From the NCBI GenBank assembly GCA_002841945.1, contig PHBI01000128.1, positions 1 through 32,018 of the forward strand: DNA of 32,018 nt. Direction: 5' to 3'. Made by a program: the position numbers and the translations under genes. The notes beneath the pieces were generated by a model. It made no database searches. It was not told the origin of the DNA and saw nothing but the letters and a program-made list of their open reading frames with translations. Source of the DNA: Deltaproteobacteria bacterium HGW-Deltaproteobacteria-14 (GTDB lineage: Bacteria; Myxococcota_A; UBA9042; PHBI01). Shown here piece by piece: positions 1 through 7,844 of this stretch (the stretch's first letter is position 1; each line of letters starts with the position of its first letter).

Positions 1-2
1 CG

Positions 3-1925
3 TGGCGCGTACCGCCCGTCGGCGTCGGGCTGATGCGCCTGTCGACCGCCGGCCGCCCCGACGAGCGCGCCGCCGTCGCCCTCGTCCGCCGCGCCCTCGA
101 CGCCGGCGCGCGCCTGCTCGACACCGCCGACGCCTACGCCACCGGCCCGGGCGACCTCCACCACAACGAGGCGCTGATCCGCGAGGCGCTCGCCGCCTGG
201 GACGGTCCGCGCGTCGAGGTCGTCGTCGCCACCAAGGTCGGCCTCACCCGCCCCGGCGGGCGCTGGGTCCCGAACGGCCGCCCCGAGCACCTCCGCGCCG
301 CCGTCGACGGCTGCCTGCGCGCCCTCGGCGTCGAGCGGCTCGATCTGCTCCAGCTCCACGCCCCGGACCCCGCCGTGCCCCTCGCCGAGTCCCTCGGGAC
401 CCTCGCCGAGCTCGCCCGGGCCGGCAAGGCGCGCGCCCTCGGCGCCTGCAACCTGCGCCCGGCGGACGTCGACGCGGCCCTCGCGGCGGCCCCCCTCGTC
501 AGCCTCCAGGCCCGCTTCAACCCCTTCGACAAGGCCAGCTGGACCAACGGGCTCCTCGCCACGGCCCGCGACCGCGGGCTGACCTTCATCGCCCACAGCC
601 CCCTCGGCGGCCACGGGGGCGTCGGCCGCGTGACCCGCGACGCCGCCCTGGCGGACCTCGCCGCCCGCCTCGGCGCCACCCCCTTCGAGCTCGCCCTCGC
701 CTGGCTCCTCACCCTCGACCCCGGCCTCGTCGTCATCCCCGGCGCGACCCGCCCCGAGAGCGTCGACTCCTGCGCCCGCGCCGCCGGGCTGACCCTCGAC
801 GGCGACACCCGCCGCGCCCTCGCGGCCCGCTTCCCGTGGTCCCGCACCGCAACAGATCCGGTCGGATCGCCCCGAGAAAAAATCGAAGACCACCACGCTG
901 CGTCGCAGCATATCGCCACCGTCGCCGGCCCCCCTCTCGCGATCGTGGACGTCGCGCTAGACAGCGTCTGCGCGACCCCACGCGACGAGGTGGTGCTGCT
1001 CATGGGGATACCGGCGCTCGGCAAGACGAGCGCCGTCTCGCGGTTCACCGCGGCCGGCTACGTCCGCCTCAACCGCGACCGCGCCGGGGGCAAGCTCGAC
1101 GACCTGCTGCCCGTCCTCGAGGCGCACCACGCGGCGGGCGCCCGCCGCTTCGTCCTCGACAACACCTACACCCTGCGCCGGATGCGCGCCGGGGTCATCG
1201 CCACCGCGGGCCGCCTCGGCCTCCCCGTGCGCTGCGTCTGGATGGGGGGCACGGTGGACGACGCGCGCTACAACGCCGCCCTGCGCCTCTTCCGCAAGCT
1301 CGGGCGCCTGCCGTCCCCCGACGAGATCGTCGCCCGGGGCAAGACCGACCCGAACACCTTCCCGCCCGCCGTCCTCGACCGCTTCGCGAGCACCGCCGAG
1401 CCCGTCGACGCCCTCGAGGGCGTCGAGCGCGTCGAGCGCGTCCCGTTCACCCGCCTCGACCCGCCGGACTACACGACCCGCGCCCTGCTCCTCGGCCTCG
1501 ACGGGACGCTCCGCGCGACCCGCAGCGGGGCGCCGTTCCCGACCGCCGCCGACGACGTCGTCCTGCTCCCCAACCGCCGCGAGATCCTCGCGCCGCTCGT
1601 CGCCGCCGGGGTCCGCCTCTTCGGCGTGAGCAACCAGGGCGGCGTCGCGCTCGGCCAGGTGGACGTAGCGACGGTCCGCGCGGCCTGCGACCGCACCGCG
1701 GCGCTCCTCGGCCTGCCCCTCGAGAGCGTCTGGTGCCCTCACCCGCCGGGCCGCGCGACCTGCTGGTGCCGCAAACCCCTGCCCGGCCTCGGGGTCGCGC
1801 TCATCGAGCGCTGGCGCCTGTCCCGAACCGATCTCGCGGTGGTCGGCGACGGCCCCGGGGACGCGGACTTCGCCCGCGCGCTCGGCGTCCCGTTCCACGA
1901 CGCCAGCGACTTCTTCGGCGCGTGA
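3..1925 (+). CDS. Aldo/keto reductase - P-loop kinase - HAD phosphatase-like fusion protein (5' partial)
   Basis: The frame is open to the left edge; residues VPPVGVG just before the Met at 33 look like the AKR N-terminal strand, so the true start lies outside the window. Numbering from that Met, residues 1-275 are an NADPH-dependent aldo/keto reductase with the full tetrad (D30, Y35, K68, H109). Residues 305-470 form a P-loop kinase (GIPALGKTS at 325-333) resembling polynucleotide-kinase-type NTPases. Residues 480-630 are HAD phosphatase-like, of the HisB/GmhB/PNKP type, with a CPH...CWCRKPLPG metal-loop motif and VGDGPGDADFA. The first HAD Asp is replaced by Gly (LLLGLDGTL, G488), so phosphatase activity is doubtful. 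The linker at about 840-945 is less GC-rich than either domain and has a GTG at 945, so this may be two genes joined by loss of a stop. Product function is inferred from domains only. Confidence 0.85.
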   Translation, partial: WRVPPVGVGLMRLSTAGRPDERAAVALVRRALDAGARLLDTADAYATGPGDLHHNEALIREALAAWDGPRVEVVVATKVGLTRPGGRWVPNGRPEHLRAAVDGCLRALGVERLDLLQLHAPDPAVPLAESLGTLAELARAGKARALGACNLRPADVDAALAAAPLVSLQARFNPFDKASWTNGLLATARDRGLTFIAHSPLGGHGGVGRVTRDAALADLAARLGATPFELALAWLLTLDPGLVVIPGATRPESVDSCARAAGLTLDGDTRRALAARFPWSRTATDPVGSPREKIEDHHAASQHIATVAGPPLAIVDVALDSVCATPRDEVVLLMGIPALGKTSAVSRFTAAGYVRLNRDRAGGKLDDLLPVLEAHHAAGARRFVLDNTYTLRRMRAGVIATAGRLGLPVRCVWMGGTVDDARYNAALRLFRKLGRLPSPDEIVARGKTDPNTFPPAVLDRFASTAEPVDALEGVERVERVPFTRLDPPDYTTRALLLGLDGTLRATRSGAPFPTAADDVVLLPNRREILAPLVAAGVRLFGVSNQGGVALGQVDVATVRAACDRTAALLGLPLESVWCPHPPGRATCWCRKPLPGLGVALIERWRLSRTDLAVVGDGPGDADFARALGVPFHDASDFFGA

Positions 1926-1940
1926 CCCGCGCCGGGCGCG

Positions 1941-2453
1941 TCAGCCCTTCTTCGGCCCCACGAGCGAGCGCAGCGTGCAGCGCGCGACGACCTCGCCGCT
2001 CTCGTCGAGCATGTCGACGAGGACCTCGAACTCCTTGCGCTCGTTCGTGTCCGGCATCGGGCACTCGCTGACGGCGGTGATCGTGCCGCGCGCCTTCTTC
2101 AGGTACTCGATCGTGAGCCCCGCCACGATGAAGCGCGCGTCGTCGGGCAGCCCGTACGCCAGCGCGACGTTGCCGGTCAGCTCGGCGAGGTTCACGAGCG
2201 CCACGGCGTGGACCGAGCGCAGGTGGTTGCGGACCCAGCGGCGGTCTCGCAGCTCGACCCGCGCGTAGCCGCGTCGCAGCTCGACGACCTGCGCGCCGAT
2301 GGTCCCGGTGTACGGCGCCGCCATGCCGACGAAGGCGCTGAAGATCCGCTTGCCCCCCGGCAGGCCGGAGGCGCGATCCCAAGCCTCGCGGATCAGGTTC
2401 GTGGGGCCGTCGATCGACGGCAGCAGCCCCTTCAGCGTGTCCAGCGCGCCCAT
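1941..2453 (-). CDS. DUF4442 hotdog-fold (thioesterase-like) protein
   Basis: A 170-residue protein of the DUF4442 family, whose members have the hotdog fold of PaaI-type acyl-CoA thioesterases. The block WVRNHLRSVHAVALVNLAEL in the middle corresponds to the conserved hotdog core helix, and the length suits a single domain. A GGAGG ribosome-binding site lies a few bases before the ATG at 2453. It converges with the AKR fusion gene with only 15 bases between stops and diverges from the GNAT gene. The substrate cannot be told from sequence; family membership is fairly secure, enzymatic activity is inferred. Confidence 0.8.
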   Translation of the reverse strand: MGALDTLKGLLPSIDGPTNLIREAWDRASGLPGGKRIFSAFVGMAAPYTGTIGAQVVELRRGYARVELRDRRWVRNHLRSVHAVALVNLAELTGNVALAYGLPDDARFIVAGLTIEYLKKARGTITAVSECPMPDTNERKEFEVLVDMLDESGEVVARCTLRSLVGPKKG

Positions 2454-2532
2454 CTCGACCTCCAGAATCCGTTCGCGGGGTCTGAACCGATACCACCGCG
2501 GCGCGGACGAGGCGAGGCTTTCCCCTGCCCCG

Positions 2533-2558
2533 CGAACACCGCTGCAACGCGGTGTTCG
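2533..2558. promoter_or_regulatory. Perfect 10-bp inverted repeat between divergent genes
   Basis: Arms 2533-2542 (CGAACACCGC) and 2549-2558 (GCGGTGTTCG) are exact reverse complements around a 6-base loop (TGCAAC). It lies in the 240-bp gap between the DUF4442 gene and the GNAT gene. With no T-run it is more likely an operator for the divergent promoters than a terminator; this is inference. Confidence 0.45.
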
Positions 2559-2694
2559 ACGCCCTCGGACGGCCCCCAGGCCGCATCAACCTCTCTCCGC
2601 TTCGTCATGTGCGAACGCGAAGACCGCCCCCCGCCACGGCGTGACCCTCCGCACGACGAGGTGTAGGATCTTCGGCTTCGACGTTGGAGGTCCC

Positions 2695-3252
2695 ATGTTC
2701 CCGCCCTCGATCCTCGAGACCCGCCGGCTCCGGCTCCGGGTCCCGACCCTCGACGACACCGACGCGGTCTTCACCGCCTACGCGGCCGACCCGGAGGTGA
2801 CGCGCTTCATGCTGTGGCGCCCACACACCTCGACCGAGGACACCCGCGACTTTCTGTCCCAGGCCGTGACCTGCTGGCGGCTCGGGGAGGACCACCGCCC
2901 GTGGAGCATCGAGCTCGGCGCCGGCGGCGACGTCATCGGCATGATCGGCGCGACCGTCCGCGGACACGCCGTCGAGGTCGGCTACGTCCTCGCCCGCGCC
3001 TTCTGGGGCCAAGGGCTGATCCCAGAGGCCCTGAACGCCGTCACTGACGCGGCCTTCGAGGATCCGGCGATCCACCGCGTGTGGGCGGTCTGCGACCTCG
3101 AGAACGTCCGCTCGGCCCGCGTCCTCGAGAAGGCCGGGCTGCGCTTCGAGGGCATCCTCAGGAGCTACCACGTCGCCCCCAACCTCGGCCCCGAGCCCCG
3201 CGACTGCCGCCTCTACGCCCGGGTCCGCCGCGACCTCGGGCCGCTGACCTGA
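2695..3252 (+). CDS. GNAT-family N-acetyltransferase (RimJ/RimL-like)
   Basis: A 185-residue acetyltransferase of the RimJ/RimL type, expected to transfer acetyl from acetyl-CoA to an amine (protein N-terminus or small molecule). It begins with the typical ETRRLRLRVPTLDDTDAVF strand-helix. Acetyl-CoA loop features include VGYVLARAFWGQGLIPEAL and the late motif VCDLENVRSARVLEKAGL FEGILR that is characteristic of this subgroup. The ATG at 2695 is chosen because GGAGG (2686-2690) precedes it by four bases; the frame is open further upstream but only through the intergenic hairpin. Substrate unknown. Confidence 0.9.
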   Translation: MFPPSILETRRLRLRVPTLDDTDAVFTAYAADPEVTRFMLWRPHTSTEDTRDFLSQAVTCWRLGEDHRPWSIELGAGGDVIGMIGATVRGHAVEVGYVLARAFWGQGLIPEALNAVTDAAFEDPAIHRVWAVCDLENVRSARVLEKAGLRFEGILRSYHVAPNLGPEPRDCRLYARVRRDLGPLT

Positions 3253-3318
3253 TCGAACCCCGGAAGCGGGCTCCGACATCACGTGTTACCCCACCCTCTC
3301 CAGCCGAACAGGTAGTCC

Positions 3319-4068
3319 ATGCCCCGCGTACTCTTCGCCGCAGCGCTCGCCCTCCTCGTCCCCTCCACCGCCTGGGCCGCGCCGAGCGGCGAGGCGGTCG
3401 CGCCGGTCGCGGTCGTCGCCCACGAGACCAAGCTCGTCGGCCCCGACTTCTCCGCCACCCTCAGCTGGCCGACGGTGACGGGCGGTACCCCCGCCGCCCG
3501 CAAGGCGATGAACGCTGCGCTCTCGTTCCCGGTCGTCACCGGCCAGTCCCTCGCCGCGACGAAGAAGGAGTTCAAGGACTGCCAGTGTGGCGTCGTCGGC
3601 GCGAGCTTCGCCGTGCACACCCACGGCGGGCGCCTGCTGAGCCTGACCATCGCCGTCGAGCGGATGGCGGCCTACCCGACCACCGAGACGAGCAGCTTCG
3701 CCTTCGACACAACCACCGGGGCGCTGCTCAGCGGCGCCGCGCTCGTCGCCGAAGACGCCAAGCCGCGGCTGATCGCGCACCTCGACGCGCTGCTCCAGGC
3801 CCGCATCGCCACCGCCAAGGAGGTCGCCAAGCGCGAGCTCGGCGAGGACGCCGCCATCCCCGACGAGATGTTCACCGGTCACTTCGGCGCGGCGGACCTC
3901 GCCACCTTCCGCATCGACGACGCCGGGCTGCACTGGGTCTACTCGCGCTTCGACTTCCCGCACGCGATCGCCGCGCTCGAGCCGGACGGCGATCTCACCG
4001 TCCCCTTCGCCGAGGCCGCCCCCTTCCTCGCCCCCGGCGCGCGCTGGCTGGTCCCCCAGGCCCCCTGA
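3319..4068 (+). CDS. Secreted DUF3298/DUF4163-like protein
   Basis: A 249-residue exported protein. The N-terminus (about residues 1-20, ending AWA before APSG) is a signal peptide with a clear hydrophobic core. The mature part has the layout of DUF4163/DUF3298 proteins (RsiV C-terminal relatives): an N-terminal strand region with a two-Cys loop (KDCQCG), a helix with a long charged amphipathic stretch (LDALLQARIATAKEVAKRE), and a C-terminal DLATFRIDDAGLHWVY...VPFAEAAPFL block, typical of DUF3298. Function unknown; in RsiV this fold binds lysozyme, but that role cannot be assumed. A weak AGGT precedes the ATG at 3319. Confidence 0.75.
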   Translation: MPRVLFAAALALLVPSTAWAAPSGEAVAPVAVVAHETKLVGPDFSATLSWPTVTGGTPAARKAMNAALSFPVVTGQSLAATKKEFKDCQCGVVGASFAVHTHGGRLLSLTIAVERMAAYPTTETSSFAFDTTTGALLSGAALVAEDAKPRLIAHLDALLQARIATAKEVAKRELGEDAAIPDEMFTGHFGAADLATFRIDDAGLHWVYSRFDFPHAIAALEPDGDLTVPFAEAAPFLAPGARWLVPQAP

Positions 4069-4090
4069 GGGAGCTGGGCGGCGATCTCAC

Positions 4091-4438
4091 CTCAAGCTCC
4101 TCGCGGTTCCGACCGACTCGACCGCGGCGCTCGCCGCCTACGCGCTCCGCCGCCGCGGCGTGCGGAGCTTCTGGCCCTACCTCCTCGGCCCCGGCGTGCT
4201 CGCCTGGTACGGCCTGTTCGCCGCCCACCTCCACCCGGCGCTGGCGCTGGTCCCCATCATCCCCATGATGCCGACCGCCAAGCGCGACGAGGGGCTCTTC
4301 GCCGAGCACGGCGGTCACCGCGGCGACACCCTCAACCGCTTCGAGCACGCCTTCAAGCTGCCGGTCGACCTCGGGCTCTTCGGCTTCGGCCTGATGAACG
4401 CCGGCGTCGCCCTCTCCTCGGTCGGCACGGCGGGCTGA
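4091..4438 (+). pseudogene. Remnant of an NhaA-type Na+/H+ antiporter
   Basis: The reading frame encodes a segment closely resembling the middle-to-late part of NhaA antiporters: GVRSFWPYLLGPGVLAWYGL, HPALALVPIIPMMP, DTLNRFEHAFKLPVDLGLF and GLMNAGVALSSVG. The first half, including the transmembrane segments with the proton-binding Asp residues of NhaA, is absent, and the protein ends right after the NAGV helix without the last segments. The stop codon at 4436-4438 lies inside the GCTGAGCC start of a dispersed repeat. No start codon with a ribosome site is evident; GTG at 4160 is the first candidate. It is most likely a non-functional fragment left by deletion at both ends. Confidence 0.75.
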
Positions 4439-4733
4439 GCCACCGGGCGGCGGGCCGAGGGCCGGAGTCCGCGGCTGGTGCGGGTCGGGGGGACGCCGTC
4501 GCGCTTCCCCCCGGCCGCGCAGGACGCAGGTCCTCGGCCGATACGGTGGGGCTAGGTCAGGGCCCGTGCCGGAATAAGTTGATCGGATGGCCAAGGAGGC
4601 GTCGTCAGGTGCGTGCTCCCGGAAGCGAAGGCAGACCGGGCGTCTTCCGAGCTTTCGGGGACGCGCAGATGGCGGCGGATCCGCCGTCAAGACGACGAGT
4701 TATTTCGGCACGGGCCCTTAATCACGAGCCCTG
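4434..4733 (+). repeat. Dispersed repeat family 1, copy 1 (interrupted)
   Basis: Begins GCTGAGCC and contains CCGGAGTCCGCGGCTGG, GGACGCAGGTCCTCGGCCG and GATACGG, the signature blocks of the family, and ends AATCACGAGCC like the tails of copies 3 and 4. Compared with those 155-bp copies it is longer by about 145 bp, because a MITE-like element (4559-4718) sits near its 3' end. It directly follows the NhaA remnant. The whole gap 4439-4747 is made of this repeat and its insert; no gene is seen in it. Confidence 0.75.
4559..4718. mobile_element. MITE-like element with terminal inverted repeats
   Basis: About 160 bp bounded by AGGGCCCGTGCCGGAATAAG at the left and its near reverse complement (CTTATTTCGGCACGGGCCCT-like, reading TTATTTCGGCACGGGCCCT on the + strand) at the right. 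The first 13 bases are identical between ends and about 19 of 22 match overall. It has no coding capacity for a transposase. A 27-bp exact inverted copy of the left end occurs at 12373-12399. No convincing target-site duplication was found, so mobility is inferred. Confidence 0.6.
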
Positions 4734-4747
4734 GGCGGCCCCCGACC

Positions 4748-6526
4748 TCAGGGCGCGGCGAGCGCCGCGACCGCCGCCGGCACGATGAGGAAGCGCCGCC
4801 GGGCCTCGTCGTAGCCGCCGACGCGCACCTCCACGGCGTCGCCGACCCGCAGCCTGACGCGGTCGGGGCCGCGGGTGACGACCGCGGCGACCAGCCCATC
4901 GGGGGCGGCGGTGCCGCCGAGCGCCGCGGCGACGTCCTCGAGGTAGATCTTGAGCTCGACCGGCGGGGCGTCGAGCTGCACGTAGAGGCGGTCGAACTTC
5001 ATCCCCAGCACGACCCCGGCGCGCCACGGCCGCTCGCCCTCGGGTCGCGCCAGATCCGCCCGGAGCAAGCCGTCGATGGCCAGCAGGTTCGCCTCCTTGG
5101 TCAGCTGCCGCTGGACCTCCTTCGCGCGATTGGCCGCCTCGATGACCCGCTCGCGCAGGGCGTCGTCGCCCGGCCCACCGGCCTGCCCCGCGAGCGCCTC
5201 GAGGGCCTCCTTGTGGGTGAAGATCCCGACCACCTCGCGCATCGGCGACGAGAAGCGGCTGTAGTACGGGGCGCCAATGCCGTAGTGCAGCCCCGGCTCG
5301 GCCTGAAAGCTCGAGCGCTGGTTGCTGATCAGCGCCTGGCGCTGGATGGCGAGGAAGAGCGACCGCGCCGCGCCGTCGCGCGGGATCCGCTCGAGGTACT
5401 CCGCCAGGCTCTCGCCGGCCCCGGCGCCGGCGCGCCGCCGCCAGCGCCAGACCCCGGGATCGAGGCCATGGGCGGTGACGAGGCCGTCGATCATCGCCGC
5501 GAGCTCCACGAGGCGCGGGGGCTCGGGCGCGGGGTGGACCCGGAAGATCGGGTGCGATGCAACATCCGCACCCTCTTGAGCTACCAGGAAGCGCGCCCCC
5601 TCGATGTTGCAAAGCAGCGAGACCTGCTCGTTGTAGCGCTCGCAGTCGTTGCGCACGTCGCCGACGGTGGTGAAGGCGTGGCCCTCGGCGTCGGTGAGGC
5701 CGACCGCGAGCGACACCCGGTTGTAGCGGACGACGTCGTGGGCGTCGGCGAGGGCGGCGCGGAGCCGCCCTACGGAGCGGAGGTGATCGAGGGTCGCGGT
5801 GTACGCCTGCCCGGCGAGGGGGCTCACCGCCGGGGCGTCGTAGTAGGCCTGCACGCCGTCGTAGGCGAGCTTGCGGCGGCTCCTGATGCGGGCGCGGAAG
5901 ATGCGAGTCCACGCGGCCTGGCCGTCGGCGGCGACCCGCGTCAGGATGACGAGGCTCCGGCGCAGGGCGCCCTCGTTGAGGGAGACGATGCCCTCGGAGA
6001 GGGCCCGCGGGAGCATCGGGATGCTGAACCCGGGGAGGTAGAAGCTCGCCCCGCGCGAGAGCGCGTCGGCGAACAGCGCTGACCCGGGGCGGACGTAGTA
6101 CGAGGCGTCGGCCAGCGCGTAGTACACGTCGAAGCCGCCCTCGGGGGCCGCCTCGATGTGCATCGCCTGGTCGAGATCGCGGGAGTCGTCGTTGTCGATG
6201 GTGATGAAGGCGCGATCGGTGAGATCGACGAGCTCGGGATCGTCGAGGCCCGGGGTGGCCCCGATGGCGTCGGCCTCGGCGAGGACCTGGGGCGGGTAGT
6301 CGGGGACGAGGCCGAAGCGCGCGACGACGTGCCACAGCTCGGCGCGCGCGCTCCCGGCGACCGCGATGACGGCGACGACGGCGCCGCGCTCGGGCTCCAC
6401 GCGGACGATCGTGCCGACCGGCGTACCCTGGTCGGGGTCGGCCAGGGCGACGTGGCGGACGGGGCGCGAAAACAAGGATCGCGCGGCGCGGCGTCCGCTC
6501 TGGCTCTCGACGACGTCGGCGATCAT
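4748..6526 (-). CDS. RNB-domain ribonuclease (RNase II/R family)
   Basis: A 592-residue protein of the RNase II/RNR exoribonuclease family, which degrades RNA 3' to 5' in the cytoplasm. After a short N-terminal region (1-95) comes the RNB catalytic domain (about 100-440). It holds the metal-binding stretch FITIDNDDSRDLDQAM, the tract LPMLPRALSEGIVSLNEGALR-like (PMLPRALSEGIVSLNEG) and HYGIGAPYYSRFSSPMRE. The C-terminal 100 residues look like an S1/OB fold. Aligned to E. coli RNase II, D201/D207/D209 correspond to D111/D117/D119, while the fourth Asp (D210) is Q120. The ATG at 6526 has a GAGGAGG site six bases upstream; longer upstream reading is noncoding. The protein lacks the usual two N-terminal cold-shock domains in clear form. 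Confidence 0.88.
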   Translation of the reverse strand: MIADVVESQSGRRAARSLFSRPVRHVALADPDQGTPVGTIVRVEPERGAVVAVIAVAGSARAELWHVVARFGLVPDYPPQVLAEADAIGATPGLDDPELVDLTDRAFITIDNDDSRDLDQAMHIEAAPEGGFDVYYALADASYYVRPGSALFADALSRGASFYLPGFSIPMLPRALSEGIVSLNEGALRRSLVILTRVAADGQAAWTRIFRARIRSRRKLAYDGVQAYYDAPAVSPLAGQAYTATLDHLRSVGRLRAALADAHDVVRYNRVSLAVGLTDAEGHAFTTVGDVRNDCERYNEQVSLLCNIEGARFLVAQEGADVASHPIFRVHPAPEPPRLVELAAMIDGLVTAHGLDPGVWRWRRRAGAGAGESLAEYLERIPRDGAARSLFLAIQRQALISNQRSSFQAEPGLHYGIGAPYYSRFSSPMREVVGIFTHKEALEALAGQAGGPGDDALRERVIEAANRAKEVQRQLTKEANLLAIDGLLRADLARPEGERPWRAGVVLGMKFDRLYVQLDAPPVELKIYLEDVAAALGGTAAPDGLVAAVVTRGPDRVRLRVGDAVEVRVGGYDEARRRFLIVPAAVAALAAP

Positions 6527-6725
6527 CGCTGCCTCCTCGGTGGCGGGCGCGGGGGGCCCGCGCAACGGCAGGGTGCATCGGTTCTGTGCGCTTGCAAACC
6601 GAGGAAGGGCGGCGCCCGCCTCGCGGCCGGGCGGGCCGGATTTGGGCTCGGCCGCAAAAGCGATCGAGTCGGGATGTTCGGATCCGTTATAAGCGTCGGG
6701 TCCAAGGCAACCGGGGAGGGACGCG

Positions 6726-7694
6726 ATGCGACGGTGGATGGTGACGGGGCTGTGTGCGCTGGCGCTCGCGCTGGCCGTGGGGTGTGGCGACAGCGGTACG
6801 AGCGGCACGATCGACCAGGACGGGGCGGGCGGCCTGACCCTCGACGGCCAGGGCGGCGACGTCGCGACCGAGGACACCGGCAGCGCCAGCGCGGACGTCG
6901 TCACCGGGACAGACACCGGGACCGCCGCGGACACCGCGACGGTCGCCGACACCCAGCCCGAGGCGGACACCACCGCGCCGGCCGACACCACGGTCGCCGA
7001 GGACACGACGACGCCGGCCGACACGACCGTCGCCGCGGACACCACCCAGCCCGCCGACACGACCCAGCCCGCTGACACGACGGTGGCCGGGGAATGCACC
7101 GGCGAGTGCCCGGCGGCCGCCGCCGGGTCGATCGGCATCGACATGACGCTGCACCCCGCGACCGAGCAATCGCCTGCCCTGGGCGGACTCGCCAGTGGCT
7201 CGGCGTACCCGACCGCGACCTACGAGCTGACGGCCGTGGACATCTACCGCTACAACGCCTTCAGCCCGTTCCTCGAGATCACGTTCGAGGACAACTACGA
7301 CCCCAGCACGGGCCGCGGGACCAACGGCATGGCGAACTTCGGCGACGACCTGTGGGCGGTCTTCCTCAACCTCGACGCGACGATGGGGGCGAAGGCCTTC
7401 GGGCTGCCCTTCGACCAGGACCTCGACCAGGATCTCTACGCTGGTGGTTGCTACACCTACGTGGGCAACAGCATCCACAGCGATCTCGGCTACTGCGCTG
7501 GCGGCTGGCCGGACGGCGTGAACCCACCGACCGAGGCCGAGTTCAGCTACGACGACGGCACCTGGGTCCTGAAGCTCAAGCTGACCTTCACCAAGGAATT
7601 CATCCTGGCGCAGATCCCGGCCGAGGTGGCCGGCTTGAACCTGATCACGGGTGATCTGGTGCTCATCCTGACCCTCGAGGGCGTCGACGGCTGA
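6726..7694 (+). CDS. Lipoprotein with Asp/Thr-rich repeat linker
   Basis: A 322-residue predicted lipoprotein. The signal peptide ends at C20 (LALAVGC). Residues about 35-125 form a low-complexity linker rich in Asp, Thr and Ala, with repeated ADTT units followed by V, A or QP, as seen in many outer-membrane lipoproteins of Myxococcota relatives; the DNA at 6960-7090 is correspondingly repetitive. After a Cys pair (GECTGECP) comes a globular domain (about 135-322) rich in Asp and aromatic residues (EDNYDPSTGRG, DQDLDQDLYAGGCYTY). I do not recognise this domain. GGGAGGG lies five bases before the ATG at 6726. Divergent from the RNB gene across 199 bp. Confidence 0.85.
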   Translation: MRRWMVTGLCALALALAVGCGDSGTSGTIDQDGAGGLTLDGQGGDVATEDTGSASADVVTGTDTGTAADTATVADTQPEADTTAPADTTVAEDTTTPADTTVAADTTQPADTTQPADTTVAGECTGECPAAAAGSIGIDMTLHPATEQSPALGGLASGSAYPTATYELTAVDIYRYNAFSPFLEITFEDNYDPSTGRGTNGMANFGDDLWAVFLNLDATMGAKAFGLPFDQDLDQDLYAGGCYTYVGNSIHSDLGYCAGGWPDGVNPPTEAEFSYDDGTWVLKLKLTFTKEFILAQIPAEVAGLNLITGDLVLILTLEGVDG

Positions 7695-7707
7695 GCGTCG
7701 CCCAGAA

Positions 7708-7722
7708 CCTCGTGGCACGAGG
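7708..7722. promoter_or_regulatory. Short perfect palindrome (CCTCGTG-G-CACGAGG)
   Basis: A 15-base inverted repeat just after the stop of the lipoprotein gene and about 120 bases before the next start. It could be an operator for the 7845/mutH pair or part of a weak terminator. A TTGACA hexamer follows at 7750-7755, but no good -10 box is found at the right distance. Confidence 0.3.
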
Positions 7723-7844
7723 AGCGCCAGGATTCCTCCCGCCACAGCCTTGACATGCGTTCAGGTATCAACGAACCTCGTCTCGCGGCGCGAAGCGGGC
7801 GCTGCGGCCGCCCGTCCCGCTCTCGGACCAAGGATGACGATTCC

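Noticed and set aside
2..2071. A 689-residue open frame on the + strand, very rich in Arg and Pro
   Set aside because: It is the +1-shifted reading of the AKR fusion gene; composition is typical of out-of-frame GC-rich DNA and no domain is visible.
4160..4438. A complete small membrane protein gene
   Set aside because: The sequence is clearly an internal piece of NhaA, with homology continuing upstream of the first start codon, so it is treated as a remnant.
4559..4718. Complete insertion sequence
   Set aside because: Only 160 bp, no transposase frame and no clear target duplication, so called MITE-like only.
7713..7728. TGGCACGAGGAGCGCC with GG-N10-GC spacing, a possible sigma-54 site
   Set aside because: The -12 region lacks the TTGC pattern, it overlaps a palindrome, and it is over 110 bases from the next start.
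7750..7755. TTGACA hexamer resembling a -35 box
   Set aside because: No acceptable -10 hexamer at 16-18 bases; the nearest TATCAA is only ten bases away.
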